Notes under the pieces: model-generated
Told to the model about the DNA's origin: nothing
Seen by the model: the letters and a program-made list of their open reading frames with translations, nothing else
Database searches by the model: none
NCBI RefSeq assembly: GCF_900111675.1
Contig: NZ_FOHO01000006.1
Location: 124,001 to 188,000 of the forward strand
Origin: Paracoccus homiensis
Lineage (GTDB): Bacteria; Pseudomonadota; Alphaproteobacteria; Rhodobacterales; Rhodobacteraceae
DNA length: 64,000 nt
Reading direction: 5' to 3'
Shown: piece after piece, positions 57,229 through 64,000 of the stretch
Layout of the letters: every line of letters starts with the position of its first letter
How positions within the stretch are numbered: position 1 is the first letter of the stretch
Program-made: the position numbers and the translations under genes

Positions 57229-58719
57229 TTACTCGGCTGCCAGTTTGCCCGCCGTCTCGGATCCGGGCTTCATGCGAAAGCCGCGTTCCAGCTGATCGAA
57301 GGGGGCGACCGGGTAATCGCCGGAAAAACATGCGTCGCAATGCTGCGGGCATTTTGCGTTCCGGCCTTCGGCCTCGCCGACCGCACGATACAGACCGTCC
57401 AGCGAAACAAAGGCCAGGCTGTCGACACCGATCCAGTCGCGCATCTCGTCGGGTGTCATCTGGGCCGCCAACAGCTTGTCGCGGTCGGGTGTGTCGACCC
57501 CATAGAAACAGGGCCATGCCGTCGGGGGCGAGGCGATGCGGAAATGAACCTCGGCCGCGCCCGCATCCAGGATCATGTCCTTGATCTTGCGGCTGGTGGT
57601 GCCCCGCACCACGCTGTCATCGACCAGAACGACGCGCTTGCCCGCGATCAGCGACCGGTTCACGTTCAGCTTCAGGCGTACACCCATGTTGCGGATCTGT
57701 TCGGTCGGCTCGATGAAGGTCCGGCCCATATACTGGTTGCGGATGATTCCCATGCCGTAGGGGATGCCCGATTCCTGTGCAAAGCCGATCGCGGCCGGGG
57801 TGCCGCTGTCGGGAACGGGACAGACCAGATCGGCCTCGATCGGGGCCTCGCGGGCCAGTTCAACACCGATCTGACGACGGGTCTCATAGACCGAGCGGCC
57901 GCCGATGATCGAATCGGGCCGCGAGAAATAGACATGCTCGAAAATGCAGAAACGACCGGTCGACGGACCGAAGGGGCGACTGCTTTCGACTTCGCCCTTC
58001 GAGATCACGACCATTTCGCCCGGCTCGATCTCACGCACGAAATCGGCGCCGATGATATCCAGGGCGCAGGTTTCCGATGCCAGACAGAACCCCTCATCCC
58101 CGATCTTGCCCAGAACCAGCGGACGCACGCCCAACGGGTCGCGCACGCCGATCAGCTTGGTGCGGGTCATGGCGATGACGCTGAACGCGCCTTCTACGCG
58201 GCGCAGGGCGTCCTTCATCCGTTCGGGAATGTTGCGCTGGATCGACCGCGCCATCAGGTGGATGATGCATTCGCTGTCGCTGCTGGACTGGAAGATGCTG
58301 CCGCGTTCGATCAGTTCGCGGCGCAGGGCGGCGGCATTGGTGATATTGCCGTTATGCGCAATGGCGCAGCCGCCCATCGAGAATTCGCCGAAGAAGGGCT
58401 GCACGTCGCGGATCGCGGTCGCGGCCTTGGTCCCGGCGGTGGAATAGCGCACATGCCCAATGGCCAGCGGCCCCGGCAGCGTCGCCATCACCTCGGCCTT
58501 CGTGAAATTGTCACGGACATAGCCGAAACGGTGGGCGCTGTTGAAACCCTGTTCGGCATCATGGGCGACGATGCCCCCTGCTTCCTGCCCGCGATGTTGC
58601 AGGGCATGCAGGCCGAGAGCGACGAAATTCGAAGCATCTGCAACGCCGATGGCGCCGAAAACACCGCATTCCTCGTGCAAACGGTCCGAATCGAACGGGT
58701 GGGCCAGGAATGGTTCCAT
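57229..58719 (-). CDS. purF: Amidophosphoribosyltransferase
   Basis: The 496-residue enzyme makes 5-phosphoribosylamine from PRPP and glutamine, the first step of purine synthesis. After processing, C18 (HEECGVFGAIG) would be the N-terminal nucleophile; the propeptide is 17 residues. RPP-binding is in VVLVDDSVVRGTTSRKI and RNQYMGRTF. A leader hairpin lies upstream (58782-58805), between cvpA and purF. The pairing cvpA-purF is classical. Confidence 0.97.
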   Translation of the reverse strand: MEPFLAHPFDSDRLHEECGVFGAIGVADASNFVALGLHALQHRGQEAGGIVAHDAEQGFNSAHRFGYVRDNFTKAEVMATLPGPLAIGHVRYSTAGTKAATAIRDVQPFFGEFSMGGCAIAHNGNITNAAALRRELIERGSIFQSSSDSECIIHLMARSIQRNIPERMKDALRRVEGAFSVIAMTRTKLIGVRDPLGVRPLVLGKIGDEGFCLASETCALDIIGADFVREIEPGEMVVISKGEVESSRPFGPSTGRFCIFEHVYFSRPDSIIGGRSVYETRRQIGVELAREAPIEADLVCPVPDSGTPAAIGFAQESGIPYGMGIIRNQYMGRTFIEPTEQIRNMGVRLKLNVNRSLIAGKRVVLVDDSVVRGTTSRKIKDMILDAGAAEVHFRIASPPTAWPCFYGVDTPDRDKLLAAQMTPDEMRDWIGVDSLAFVSLDGLYRAVGEAEGRNAKCPQHCDACFSGDYPVAPFDQLERGFRMKPGSETAGKLAAE

Positions 58720-58781
58720 GGGCGATCCTGAATGGCTTTGGGCTGTCGAGGGCTATGTAGTGCGGACAGACCCTAAAGTCA

Positions 58782-58805
58782 CGCCCCCGAAATCACTCGG
58801 GGGCG
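58782..58805 (-). promoter_or_regulatory. Hairpin in the cvpA-purF gap
   Basis: A perfect 9 bp stem (58782-58790 with 58797-58805) with a six-base loop, 42 bp after the cvpA stop and 62 bp before the purF start. On the minus strand it is followed by TGACTTTAGG, with no T run; on the plus strand by GATTTT. It may modulate read-through into purF. Confidence 0.5.
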
Positions 58806-58847
58806 GATTTTGCGTCATCTGACTGTCATGATCGCCGCGATGGCGGC

Positions 58848-59444
58848 TTAGTTCGCGGGGGTGTCGTCGGCGTTCACCTCGGCACCGCCGCTCAGCGGGC
58901 AGGTGCGGACCATCTGTTCATAGCGGCGCACGATCCAGCCCGGCGCATCATCGGGGATCTGTTCGTCCATCTGGCCGCGCATCCGTTCGAACACGGCCGC
59001 TGAACGCGATTGTTCAACCATCGTGATCTGCTGGCTGGTCATCACGCGGTCATAGACGATGAAGGCGATGGCGACCAAAAGGATGCCGCGGGCCACGCCG
59101 AACAGAAAGCCCATGCCCTGATCGATGCCCCCAAGCGCCGAGCGCTGCACGACCGAGGAAAACAGCGGGGTGATGATCGAAAAGACCACAAGCGCCAGCG
59201 CAAAGACCACGGCAAAGCCGGCGATCGTTGCAAGTTCGCAACTGTCGCCAAGGAAACGTTCCAGCACCGGCAGCTGTGCGATCATCGGCCGGACGGCGGC
59301 CGCGAACAGAAAGGCCAGCACCGCCGCCGCGATCCAGCCAAGAATGGCCAGCGATTCGCGTACGAAGCCGCGCGACCATGCCAGAATGGCCGAAAGTACG
59401 ATGACCGCCGCAACGACCGCGTCAATGATGGTAAAGCCGTCCAT
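58848..59444 (-). CDS. cvpA: CvpA family membrane protein
   Basis: The 198-residue protein has four hydrophobic segments and the family motif TIIDAVVAAVIVLSAILAWSRGFVRE near the N terminus (about 5-30). CvpA proteins affect colicin V production, biofilm and envelope stress, and commonly precede purF. The C-terminal tail is polar and acidic. It lies 128 bp upstream of purF in the same direction, 42 bp from radA. Confidence 0.9.
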   Translation of the reverse strand: MDGFTIIDAVVAAVIVLSAILAWSRGFVRESLAILGWIAAAVLAFLFAAAVRPMIAQLPVLERFLGDSCELATIAGFAVVFALALVVFSIITPLFSSVVQRSALGGIDQGMGFLFGVARGILLVAIAFIVYDRVMTSQQITMVEQSRSAAVFERMRGQMDEQIPDDAPGWIVRRYEQMVRTCPLSGGAEVNADDTPAN

Positions 59445-59486
59445 AAATCCTGCCCCTGCGCCGGATATCGTTTCAAATCAGGCGAT

Positions 59487-60851
59487 TCAGCCGGCGCCGA
59501 AGATTTCGCCCACAAATCCTGTCAGATCGGAAATGCGCCTTGTGCCCATTCCGTCCGCGCCCTCGACCTTTTGGCCTTCGGGCAAAATCGCTTGTGAAAA
59601 ACCAAGTTTCTGCGCCTCTTTCAACCTGTTTTCCGCCTGAGAAACCGGACGCAGCGCGCCGGAAAGGCTGATTTCACCGAAAAGAACGGCCTCGGCGGGC
59701 AGGGCGCTGTCCTCGCGCGCCGACAGCAGCGCCCCCGCGATCGCCAGGTCGGCGGCGGGTTCCGCGACCCGCATCCCGCCCGCGACGTTCAGGAACACAT
59801 CCAGCCCGGTGAACGGGATGCCGCAACGCGCTTCCAGCACGGCAAGGATGGTGCTGACCCGGCCGCTGTCCAGCCCCACGACCGTGCGGCGCGGACTTGC
59901 CAGGGTCGAGGGCGCCACCAGCGCCTGAACCTCGGTCAGGACCGGGCGCGTGCCCTCGATCCCCGCAAAAACGGCGCTGCCGGGCGAGGGCTGACCGCGT
60001 TCCGACAGAAACAGCGCCGAGGGGTTGGCGACCTCGGCCAGCCCTGCGCCTGTCATCTCGAAAACGCCGATTTCGTCCGCCGGTCCGAACCGGTTCTTGA
60101 CGCTGCGCAGCAGCCGGAACTGGTGGCCGCGCTCGCCCTCGAAATACAGGACCGTATCGACCATATGTTCGACCACGCGCGGCCCGGCGATCTGCCCGTC
60201 CTTGGTGACATGGCCGACGATGATGATCGCAACGCCGCGTTTCTTGGCAAAGGTCACCAGTTCATGTGCGGCGGCGCGGACCTGTGCGACACTGCCCGGT
60301 GCGGCCTCGACCGTATCGGACCACAGCGTCTGCACCGAATCGATGATCGCCAGATCGGGACGCTCGGTGTCGAGGGTGGTCAGGATGTCGCGTAGGTTGG
60401 TTTCCGCGCCCAGCCGCACCGGCGCATCGGCCAGTCCCAGACGCTGCGCCCGCATGCGGACCTGGGCGCTGGCTTCTTCGCCGCTGATATAGATGGCCTG
60501 CTGTCCGCGCCGGGCAAAGGCCGCCGCGCCCTGCAGCAGAAGGGTCGATTTCCCGATACCGGGATCGCCGCCGACCAGCACCGCCGAACCCGGCACCAGC
60601 CCGCCGCCCAGAACCCGGTCCAGTTCGGCCATGCCCGACTGGCTGCGCGGTGGCGGCGGTTCATGCGTGGCAAGCCCCGACAGCGGCACCGAACGCCCCT
60701 TGGCCGCGCCAAGCCCGCGTCCCGGACCCTGTGACAGCGGGGCTTCTTCGATGATCGTGTTCCATGCGCCGCAGGCATCGCAGCGCCCGGCCCATTTCTT
60801 GTGTGCGGCACCACAGGCGGTGCAGGTGAATGCGGTAACGGATTTGGCCAT
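59487..60851 (-). CDS. radA: DNA repair protein RadA
   Basis: The 454-residue protein has a C4 zinc finger (C10, C13, C24, C27), a RecA-like ATPase with Walker A GGDPGIGKSTLL, the KNRFG motif and a C-terminal Lon-protease-like domain. It promotes branch migration in recombination. The start at 60851 (MAKSVTAFTC) fits the finger position; 12 upstream codons are unlike the family. First gene of radA-cvpA-purF. Confidence 0.97.
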   Translation of the reverse strand: MAKSVTAFTCTACGAAHKKWAGRCDACGAWNTIIEEAPLSQGPGRGLGAAKGRSVPLSGLATHEPPPPRSQSGMAELDRVLGGGLVPGSAVLVGGDPGIGKSTLLLQGAAAFARRGQQAIYISGEEASAQVRMRAQRLGLADAPVRLGAETNLRDILTTLDTERPDLAIIDSVQTLWSDTVEAAPGSVAQVRAAAHELVTFAKKRGVAIIIVGHVTKDGQIAGPRVVEHMVDTVLYFEGERGHQFRLLRSVKNRFGPADEIGVFEMTGAGLAEVANPSALFLSERGQPSPGSAVFAGIEGTRPVLTEVQALVAPSTLASPRRTVVGLDSGRVSTILAVLEARCGIPFTGLDVFLNVAGGMRVAEPAADLAIAGALLSAREDSALPAEAVLFGEISLSGALRPVSQAENRLKEAQKLGFSQAILPEGQKVEGADGMGTRRISDLTGFVGEIFGAG

Positions 60852-60986
60852 GCCATATCTTGTGGCATCGGGGCGCAGGGGCCGCAATATGCTTTTGCCG
60901 CACGGGGAAATTCCCTCACGGCATTGTCGGCTTGATCTTCGTGCGTTCGGCGGTCAGGTTCCACGCGATCCCTGCAAGGTTTGCCC

Positions 60987-62288
60987 ATGTCCAGTCCCGC
61001 CCCGTTCTCGCGCTATGAATTCCTGATCGCCTGGCGTTACCTGCGTGCCCGCCGGGCCGAGGGTGGGGTCAGCGTGATGACATGGATCAGCCTGATCGGG
61101 ATCGCGCTGGGGGTGATGGCGCTGATCGCGACGCTGGCCGTGCGTGCCGGGTTTCGGGCCGAATTCGTCGATACGATCCTTGGCGCGAATGCCCATACCA
61201 GCGTCTACATGGCCCCGGACCGGTTCGAAAACGAACTGACTGGCGAGGTCTATGTCACGCCCGGCCGGATCGCCGATTATGATGCGATGGCGCAAAAGCT
61301 TGCCGATATCGACGGCGTGACGCGCACCGCGCCGGTCATTCGCGGGCAGGTCATGGCGACCGCGAACGATGCCTCGAACGTGGCCGAGGTCTATGGCATC
61401 CGTCTGGACGATTTGAAGGCGATTCCGCGTATCGTCGATCCTGAAACCTCGTCGGGCGAGATCGAGGATTTCGGCAGTGGCATTGCCATCGGCTCGGGCA
61501 TTGCGCGCGACCTGAACCTGCGCCTTGGCGACAAGCTGCGGCTGATCGCGCCGCAGGGGGCCAAGACCGCCTTTGGCACGACGCCGCGGGTCAATGCCTA
61601 TACCGTGACCTATGTGTTCAGCGCCGGACGCTATGACATCGACCAGACGCGCATCTACATGCCCCTGACCGAGGCCCAAAGCTATTTCAATCGCGAAGAT
61701 GTCGTCGACGAGATCGAGGTCTTTGTCAGCGATCCCGAAAAGGTCGATGACTGGACGCTGCCGCTGTTGCAGGCGGCCGGCGACCGCGCCCAGATCTGGA
61801 GCTGGCGCGACAGTTCCGGCAGCTTTCTTGCGGCGCTGGACATGGAGGATGACGTGATGTTCGTGATCCTGTCTGTCCTTGTGCTGATCGCGTCCATGAA
61901 CATCACCTCGGGGCTGATCATGCTGGTCAAGAACAAGGGCCGCGATATCGGCATTCTGCGCACCATGGGCCTGACCGAGGGCGCGGTGCTGCGCGTCTTC
62001 TTTCTGTGCGGGGCCTTCACGGGCATCATCGGGACCATCGCAGGCGTGATCCTTGGCGTGCTTCTGGCGTTGAATGTCGACAGTATCATGGCGCTGATCA
62101 ACAGCCTGACGGGCGGCAATGCCTGGCAGCCCGAAGTGCGCGGCATCTATCGTCTGCCCGCCGATCTGCGCGCCTGGGACGTGTTCCGCGCCGTGGCCCT
62201 GTCGCTGACCCTGTCCTTCGTGGTCACAATCTTCCCCGCGCGCCGCGCCGCGCGCATGAACCCCGTCGAGGCGCTGCGCTATGAATGA
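60987..62288 (+). CDS. Lipoprotein-releasing permease LolC/LolE
   Basis: The 433-residue inner-membrane protein has one N-terminal membrane helix (about 30-55), a large periplasmic domain and three C-terminal helices (about 290-420), the MacB/LolC fold. [14 protein letters not shown] at the N terminus and [15 protein letters not shown] at the end are typical. Alphaproteobacteria have a single LolC/E-type permease acting as a homodimer. The ATG at 60987 is preferred to a TTG two codons before. It overlaps lolD by 8 bp. Confidence 0.93.
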   Translation: MSSPAPFSRYEFLIAWRYLRARRAEGGVSVMTWISLIGIALGVMALIATLAVRAGFRAEFVDTILGANAHTSVYMAPDRFENELTGEVYVTPGRIADYDAMAQKLADIDGVTRTAPVIRGQVMATANDASNVAEVYGIRLDDLKAIPRIVDPETSSGEIEDFGSGIAIGSGIARDLNLRLGDKLRLIAPQGAKTAFGTTPRVNAYTVTYVFSAGRYDIDQTRIYMPLTEAQSYFNREDVVDEIEVFVSDPEKVDDWTLPLLQAAGDRAQIWSWRDSSGSFLAALDMEDDVMFVILSVLVLIASMNITSGLIMLVKNKGRDIGILRTMGLTEGAVLRVFFLCGAFTGIIGTIAGVILGVLLALNVDSIMALINSLTGGNAWQPEVRGIYRLPADLRAWDVFRAVALSLTLSFVVTIFPARRAARMNPVEALRYE

Positions 62289-62952
62289 TGTTCTGCAACT
62301 GACCGGCGTGTCCAAGACCTATGGCAAGGGCGGCCCGGCCCCGGTCGAGGTTCTGTCCAGCATCGACCTGCGCGTCGCGCGGGGCGAGGTGGTGGCGCTG
62401 GTCGCGCCGTCCGGGGCGGGCAAATCGACGCTGCTGCATATCGCGGGGCTGTTGGACACACCCGATTCCGGGCAGGTTCTTCTGCGCGGGCGCGACATGA
62501 CCGGTTTGCCCGACAAGGCCCGGACCGAGGCGCGTCGCGCCGAACTGGGCTTCATCTATCAGTTCCACCATCTGCTGCCCGAATTCAGCGCCGCCGAGAA
62601 CATCGTGCTGCCGCAGCTTGCGAACGGCACCCCGGCCCGTGCGGCGCAGGCGCGTGCCGCCGATCTGCTGGATCGTGTCGGTCTGGGCCATCGCGCCGCC
62701 CACCGCCCGGCCGAACTGTCCGGAGGCGAACAACAGCGCGTGGCCTTCTGCCGCGCCCTTGCCAACGGCCCGGCGCTGCTTCTGGCCGATGAGCCGACCG
62801 GCAACCTTGATCCCGACACCTCAGACAGGGTGTTCGATGTGCTGATGGCGCTGGTCCGCGAAACCGGGCTGTCGGCGCTGATCGCGACACATAATCACGA
62901 CCTGGCTGCCCGGATGGATCGAGTGATCCGTCTGAAGGAAATTGTTGCCTGA
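62281..62952 (+). CDS. lolD: Lipoprotein-releasing ABC ATPase
   Basis: The 223-residue ATPase drives release of outer-membrane lipoproteins. Walker A is APSGAGKST, with Ala in place of the first Gly of the usual pattern; the signature is [15 protein letters not shown] and Walker [31 protein letters not shown] matches the LolD Q loop. It is coupled to the permease gene. The following cytochrome gene starts 57 bp later. Confidence 0.96.
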   Translation: MNDVLQLTGVSKTYGKGGPAPVEVLSSIDLRVARGEVVALVAPSGAGKSTLLHIAGLLDTPDSGQVLLRGRDMTGLPDKARTEARRAELGFIYQFHHLLPEFSAAENIVLPQLANGTPARAAQARAADLLDRVGLGHRAAHRPAELSGGEQQRVAFCRALANGPALLLADEPTGNLDPDTSDRVFDVLMALVRETGLSALIATHNHDLAARMDRVIRLKEIVA

Positions 62953-63009
62953 ACGACCTGAACCCGGCAACCTGCCGTCAAAAGCATTATGGTACCGGAG
63001 GGGGCTTGG

Positions 63010-63417
63010 ATGCGGGCAGTGGTGTTTTCTGGTCTGGGTGCGGTCACCCTTGCGGCGCTGATCGGGGCATGCGCGCCGGATGCGCAGGTGACGACCGCGC
63101 GCAGCGATTACAAGGAACTCTGCGTCGAATGCCACGGGCCGACCGGCAGGGGTGATGGCCCGCTGGCCCAGGGGCTGGACCCAAGACCCGCCGACATTAC
63201 CCAGGTCGCGGCGATGAATGGCGGCGTCTTTCCCAAGAACCGCGTCATGAGCCATATCTACGGCTTCACCCCCGGTCGCAGCGAAAGCCCGATGCCGCAA
63301 TTCGGCGATCTGCTGAACGGGCGCACGGTAATGTACGATTCCGGCGACGGCATCGAAACCCCGACCCCGTGGCGTCTTGTCGCGCTGATGGAATATGTCG
63401 AGGGGATGCAGGAATAG
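63010..63417 (+). CDS. Monoheme cytochrome c lipoprotein
   Basis: The 135-residue protein has a lipobox LIGAC (Cys about residue 21) after a hydrophobic signal, so it should be a membrane-anchored periplasmic lipoprotein. CVECHG is the heme-binding motif; the distal Met is probably the M of SPMPQFGDLL. Length and spacing match small c-type cytochromes such as those feeding cbb3 oxidase. GGAGGGGG (62997-63004) precedes ATG 63010. It lies after lolCD, whose products would sort it. Confidence 0.85.
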   Translation: MRAVVFSGLGAVTLAALIGACAPDAQVTTARSDYKELCVECHGPTGRGDGPLAQGLDPRPADITQVAAMNGGVFPKNRVMSHIYGFTPGRSESPMPQFGDLLNGRTVMYDSGDGIETPTPWRLVALMEYVEGMQE

Positions 63418-63424
63418 GTGCGAG

Positions 63425-64000
63425 TTGACTGATCGTTGCGGCGATGATGGTGCCGACGAGCGCAGCCGCAGAATCGTTGAGTCGCATCAGCCTGCGGTCG
63501 TCATGCCCGAGCAGGCAGAAGGCTTTACGCGGCTCCTCAAGTTTCTGAAATTTGAGTTGGTTCACATCCGCCTGAAATGGCGCGTGTATCAAGCGTTCTA
63601 CGGGACGAACACTGAAAGATTGGATTTGCTGAACAGTGTTTCCGGTACCACCGCAGTTATTATCCAAGATGCTTTGTATAACGACGTTATACTTAGCCTG
63701 TGTCGTCTAGGTGATCGTGCGAGCAGCAGGGGACGAGCCAATAACAGTTATAAGGCCCTTCTTGAGATGTTAGAGGAAGGTCCGCTAAAACTCCGACTTT
63801 CGGAACTCATTCGTGAATTTGGCGATATGTGCAAGCCTTTGATAAGTCGTAGGAACTGGTTCGTAGCGCATTCCGACCGCCGCGCAGTGTTCGATGGTGC
63901 CGGGGAAGGAGTGGTGTCAGGGCCCGAAGTGGACTCTGCGATAGAGGCAGCGCGATCGGTGCTGACCTTCATCTACTCAGAAATGTTCGACACAAGGATT
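63425..64000 (+). CDS. Partial HEPN/AbiU2-like protein at the right edge
   Basis: An open frame runs without a stop to the end of the window (it is truncated there). A TTG at 63425 or the ATG at 63503 could be the start. After 63503 the protein is helical and reads LNSVSGTTAVIIQDALYNDVILSLCRLGD, then RRNWFVAHSDRR, an R-x(4-6)-H motif characteristic of HEPN nucleases. The order of helices resembles the AbiU2 family of abortive-infection proteins. GC content is 46% by hand count over 63541-63840, far below the flanking cytochrome gene, and rare codons (AGA, ATA, CTA, TTA) are common. Horizontal acquisition is likely. The rest of the gene lies outside. Confidence 0.6.
   Translation, partial: MTDRCGDDGADERSRRIVESHQPAVVMPEQAEGFTRLLKFLKFELVHIRLKWRVYQAFYGTNTERLDLLNSVSGTTAVIIQDALYNDVILSLCRLGDRASSRGRANNSYKALLEMLEEGPLKLRLSELIREFGDMCKPLISRRNWFVAHSDRRAVFDGAGEGVVSGPEVDSAIEAARSVLTFIYSEMFDTRI

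Noticed and set aside
57340-58731. Plus-strand frame of 463 codons opposite purF
   Set aside because: Shadow of a conserved purine gene.

Overview
This 64 kb window is chromosomal DNA of a GC-rich alphaproteobacterium of the Rhodobacteraceae, most likely Paracoccus or a close relative. The support is gene order (glyQ / DUF6446 / glyS, rpmA followed by a GNAT gene, Hsp20 followed by DUF1150, rluD divergent from a DUF6476-type gene), protein sequence style, and CTTG/TTGACA-type promoters. Species cannot be fixed from sequence alone. Genes are packed tightly, with many ATGA or 8 bp overlaps, no intergenic gap over 300 bp, and no rRNA, tRNA, CRISPR array or insertion sequence that I could recognise.

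Layout. 1-1.7 kb: sulfotransferase-like gene and sdhB. 1.75-5.4 kb (minus): glyQ, a small membrane-anchored protein, and glyS with an unusual low-GC internal segment. 5.5-12.4 kb: SPOR/peptidoglycan-binding exoprotein, trkH, ppx/gppA, rlmE, an AraC regulator and miaA. 12.4-21.8 kb: a translation/envelope cluster, pyrH - voltage-gated Na channel - frr - uppS - cdsA - dxr - rseP - bamA - skp. 21.8-25.8 kb: nucleoside hydrolase, iron-binding periplasmic protein and the ABC-F ATPase uup. 26-28.5 kb: rplU-rpmA, a GNAT gene and a luciferase-like oxidoreductase. 28.5-29.9 kb (minus): cobalamin genes cobC-cbiB. 30-40.2 kb: a leucine/isovalerate catabolic cluster (ivd, acyl-CoA synthetase, mccB, mccA, hmgL, methylglutaconyl-CoA hydratase) with accessory genes between them (LprI-like, ASCH, a macro-domain remnant, GST, SRPBCC).

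40.2-49.2 kb: glyA, nadK, a membrane protein resembling a dead M48 peptidase, rpoH, rluD, a DUF6476-type gene, ubiK, lgt, midA and pgeF. 49.2-51 kb: an AT-rich accessory island with two convergent genes whose proteins end in VPLPA/PEP-CTERM sorting tails, one of them a von Willebrand A protein. 51-54.5 kb: Lrp regulator divergent from trxB, an orphan ATP-sulfurylase-like domain protein and a TolB-like propeller. 54.5-57.2 kb: Hsp20/DUF1150, DUF465, purE-purK. 57.2-60.9 kb (minus): radA, cvpA, purF. 61-63.4 kb: lolC/E, lolD and a monoheme cytochrome c lipoprotein. The right edge enters much lower-GC DNA (46% over 300 bases counted by hand) with a partial gene whose RNWFVAHSD motif suggests a HEPN/AbiU2-like protein.

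Most of the window is core housekeeping: envelope assembly (uppS, cdsA, rseP, bamA, skp, lgt, lolCD), purine synthesis (purEK, purF), translation and leucine breakdown. The least ordinary parts are the CTERM island at 49-51 kb, the right-edge HEPN-like gene, the decayed macro domain at 35.36 kb, the pseudo-M48 protein at 42.5 kb, the orphan ATP-sulfurylase-like domain at 52.8 kb, and the low-GC segment inside glyS.
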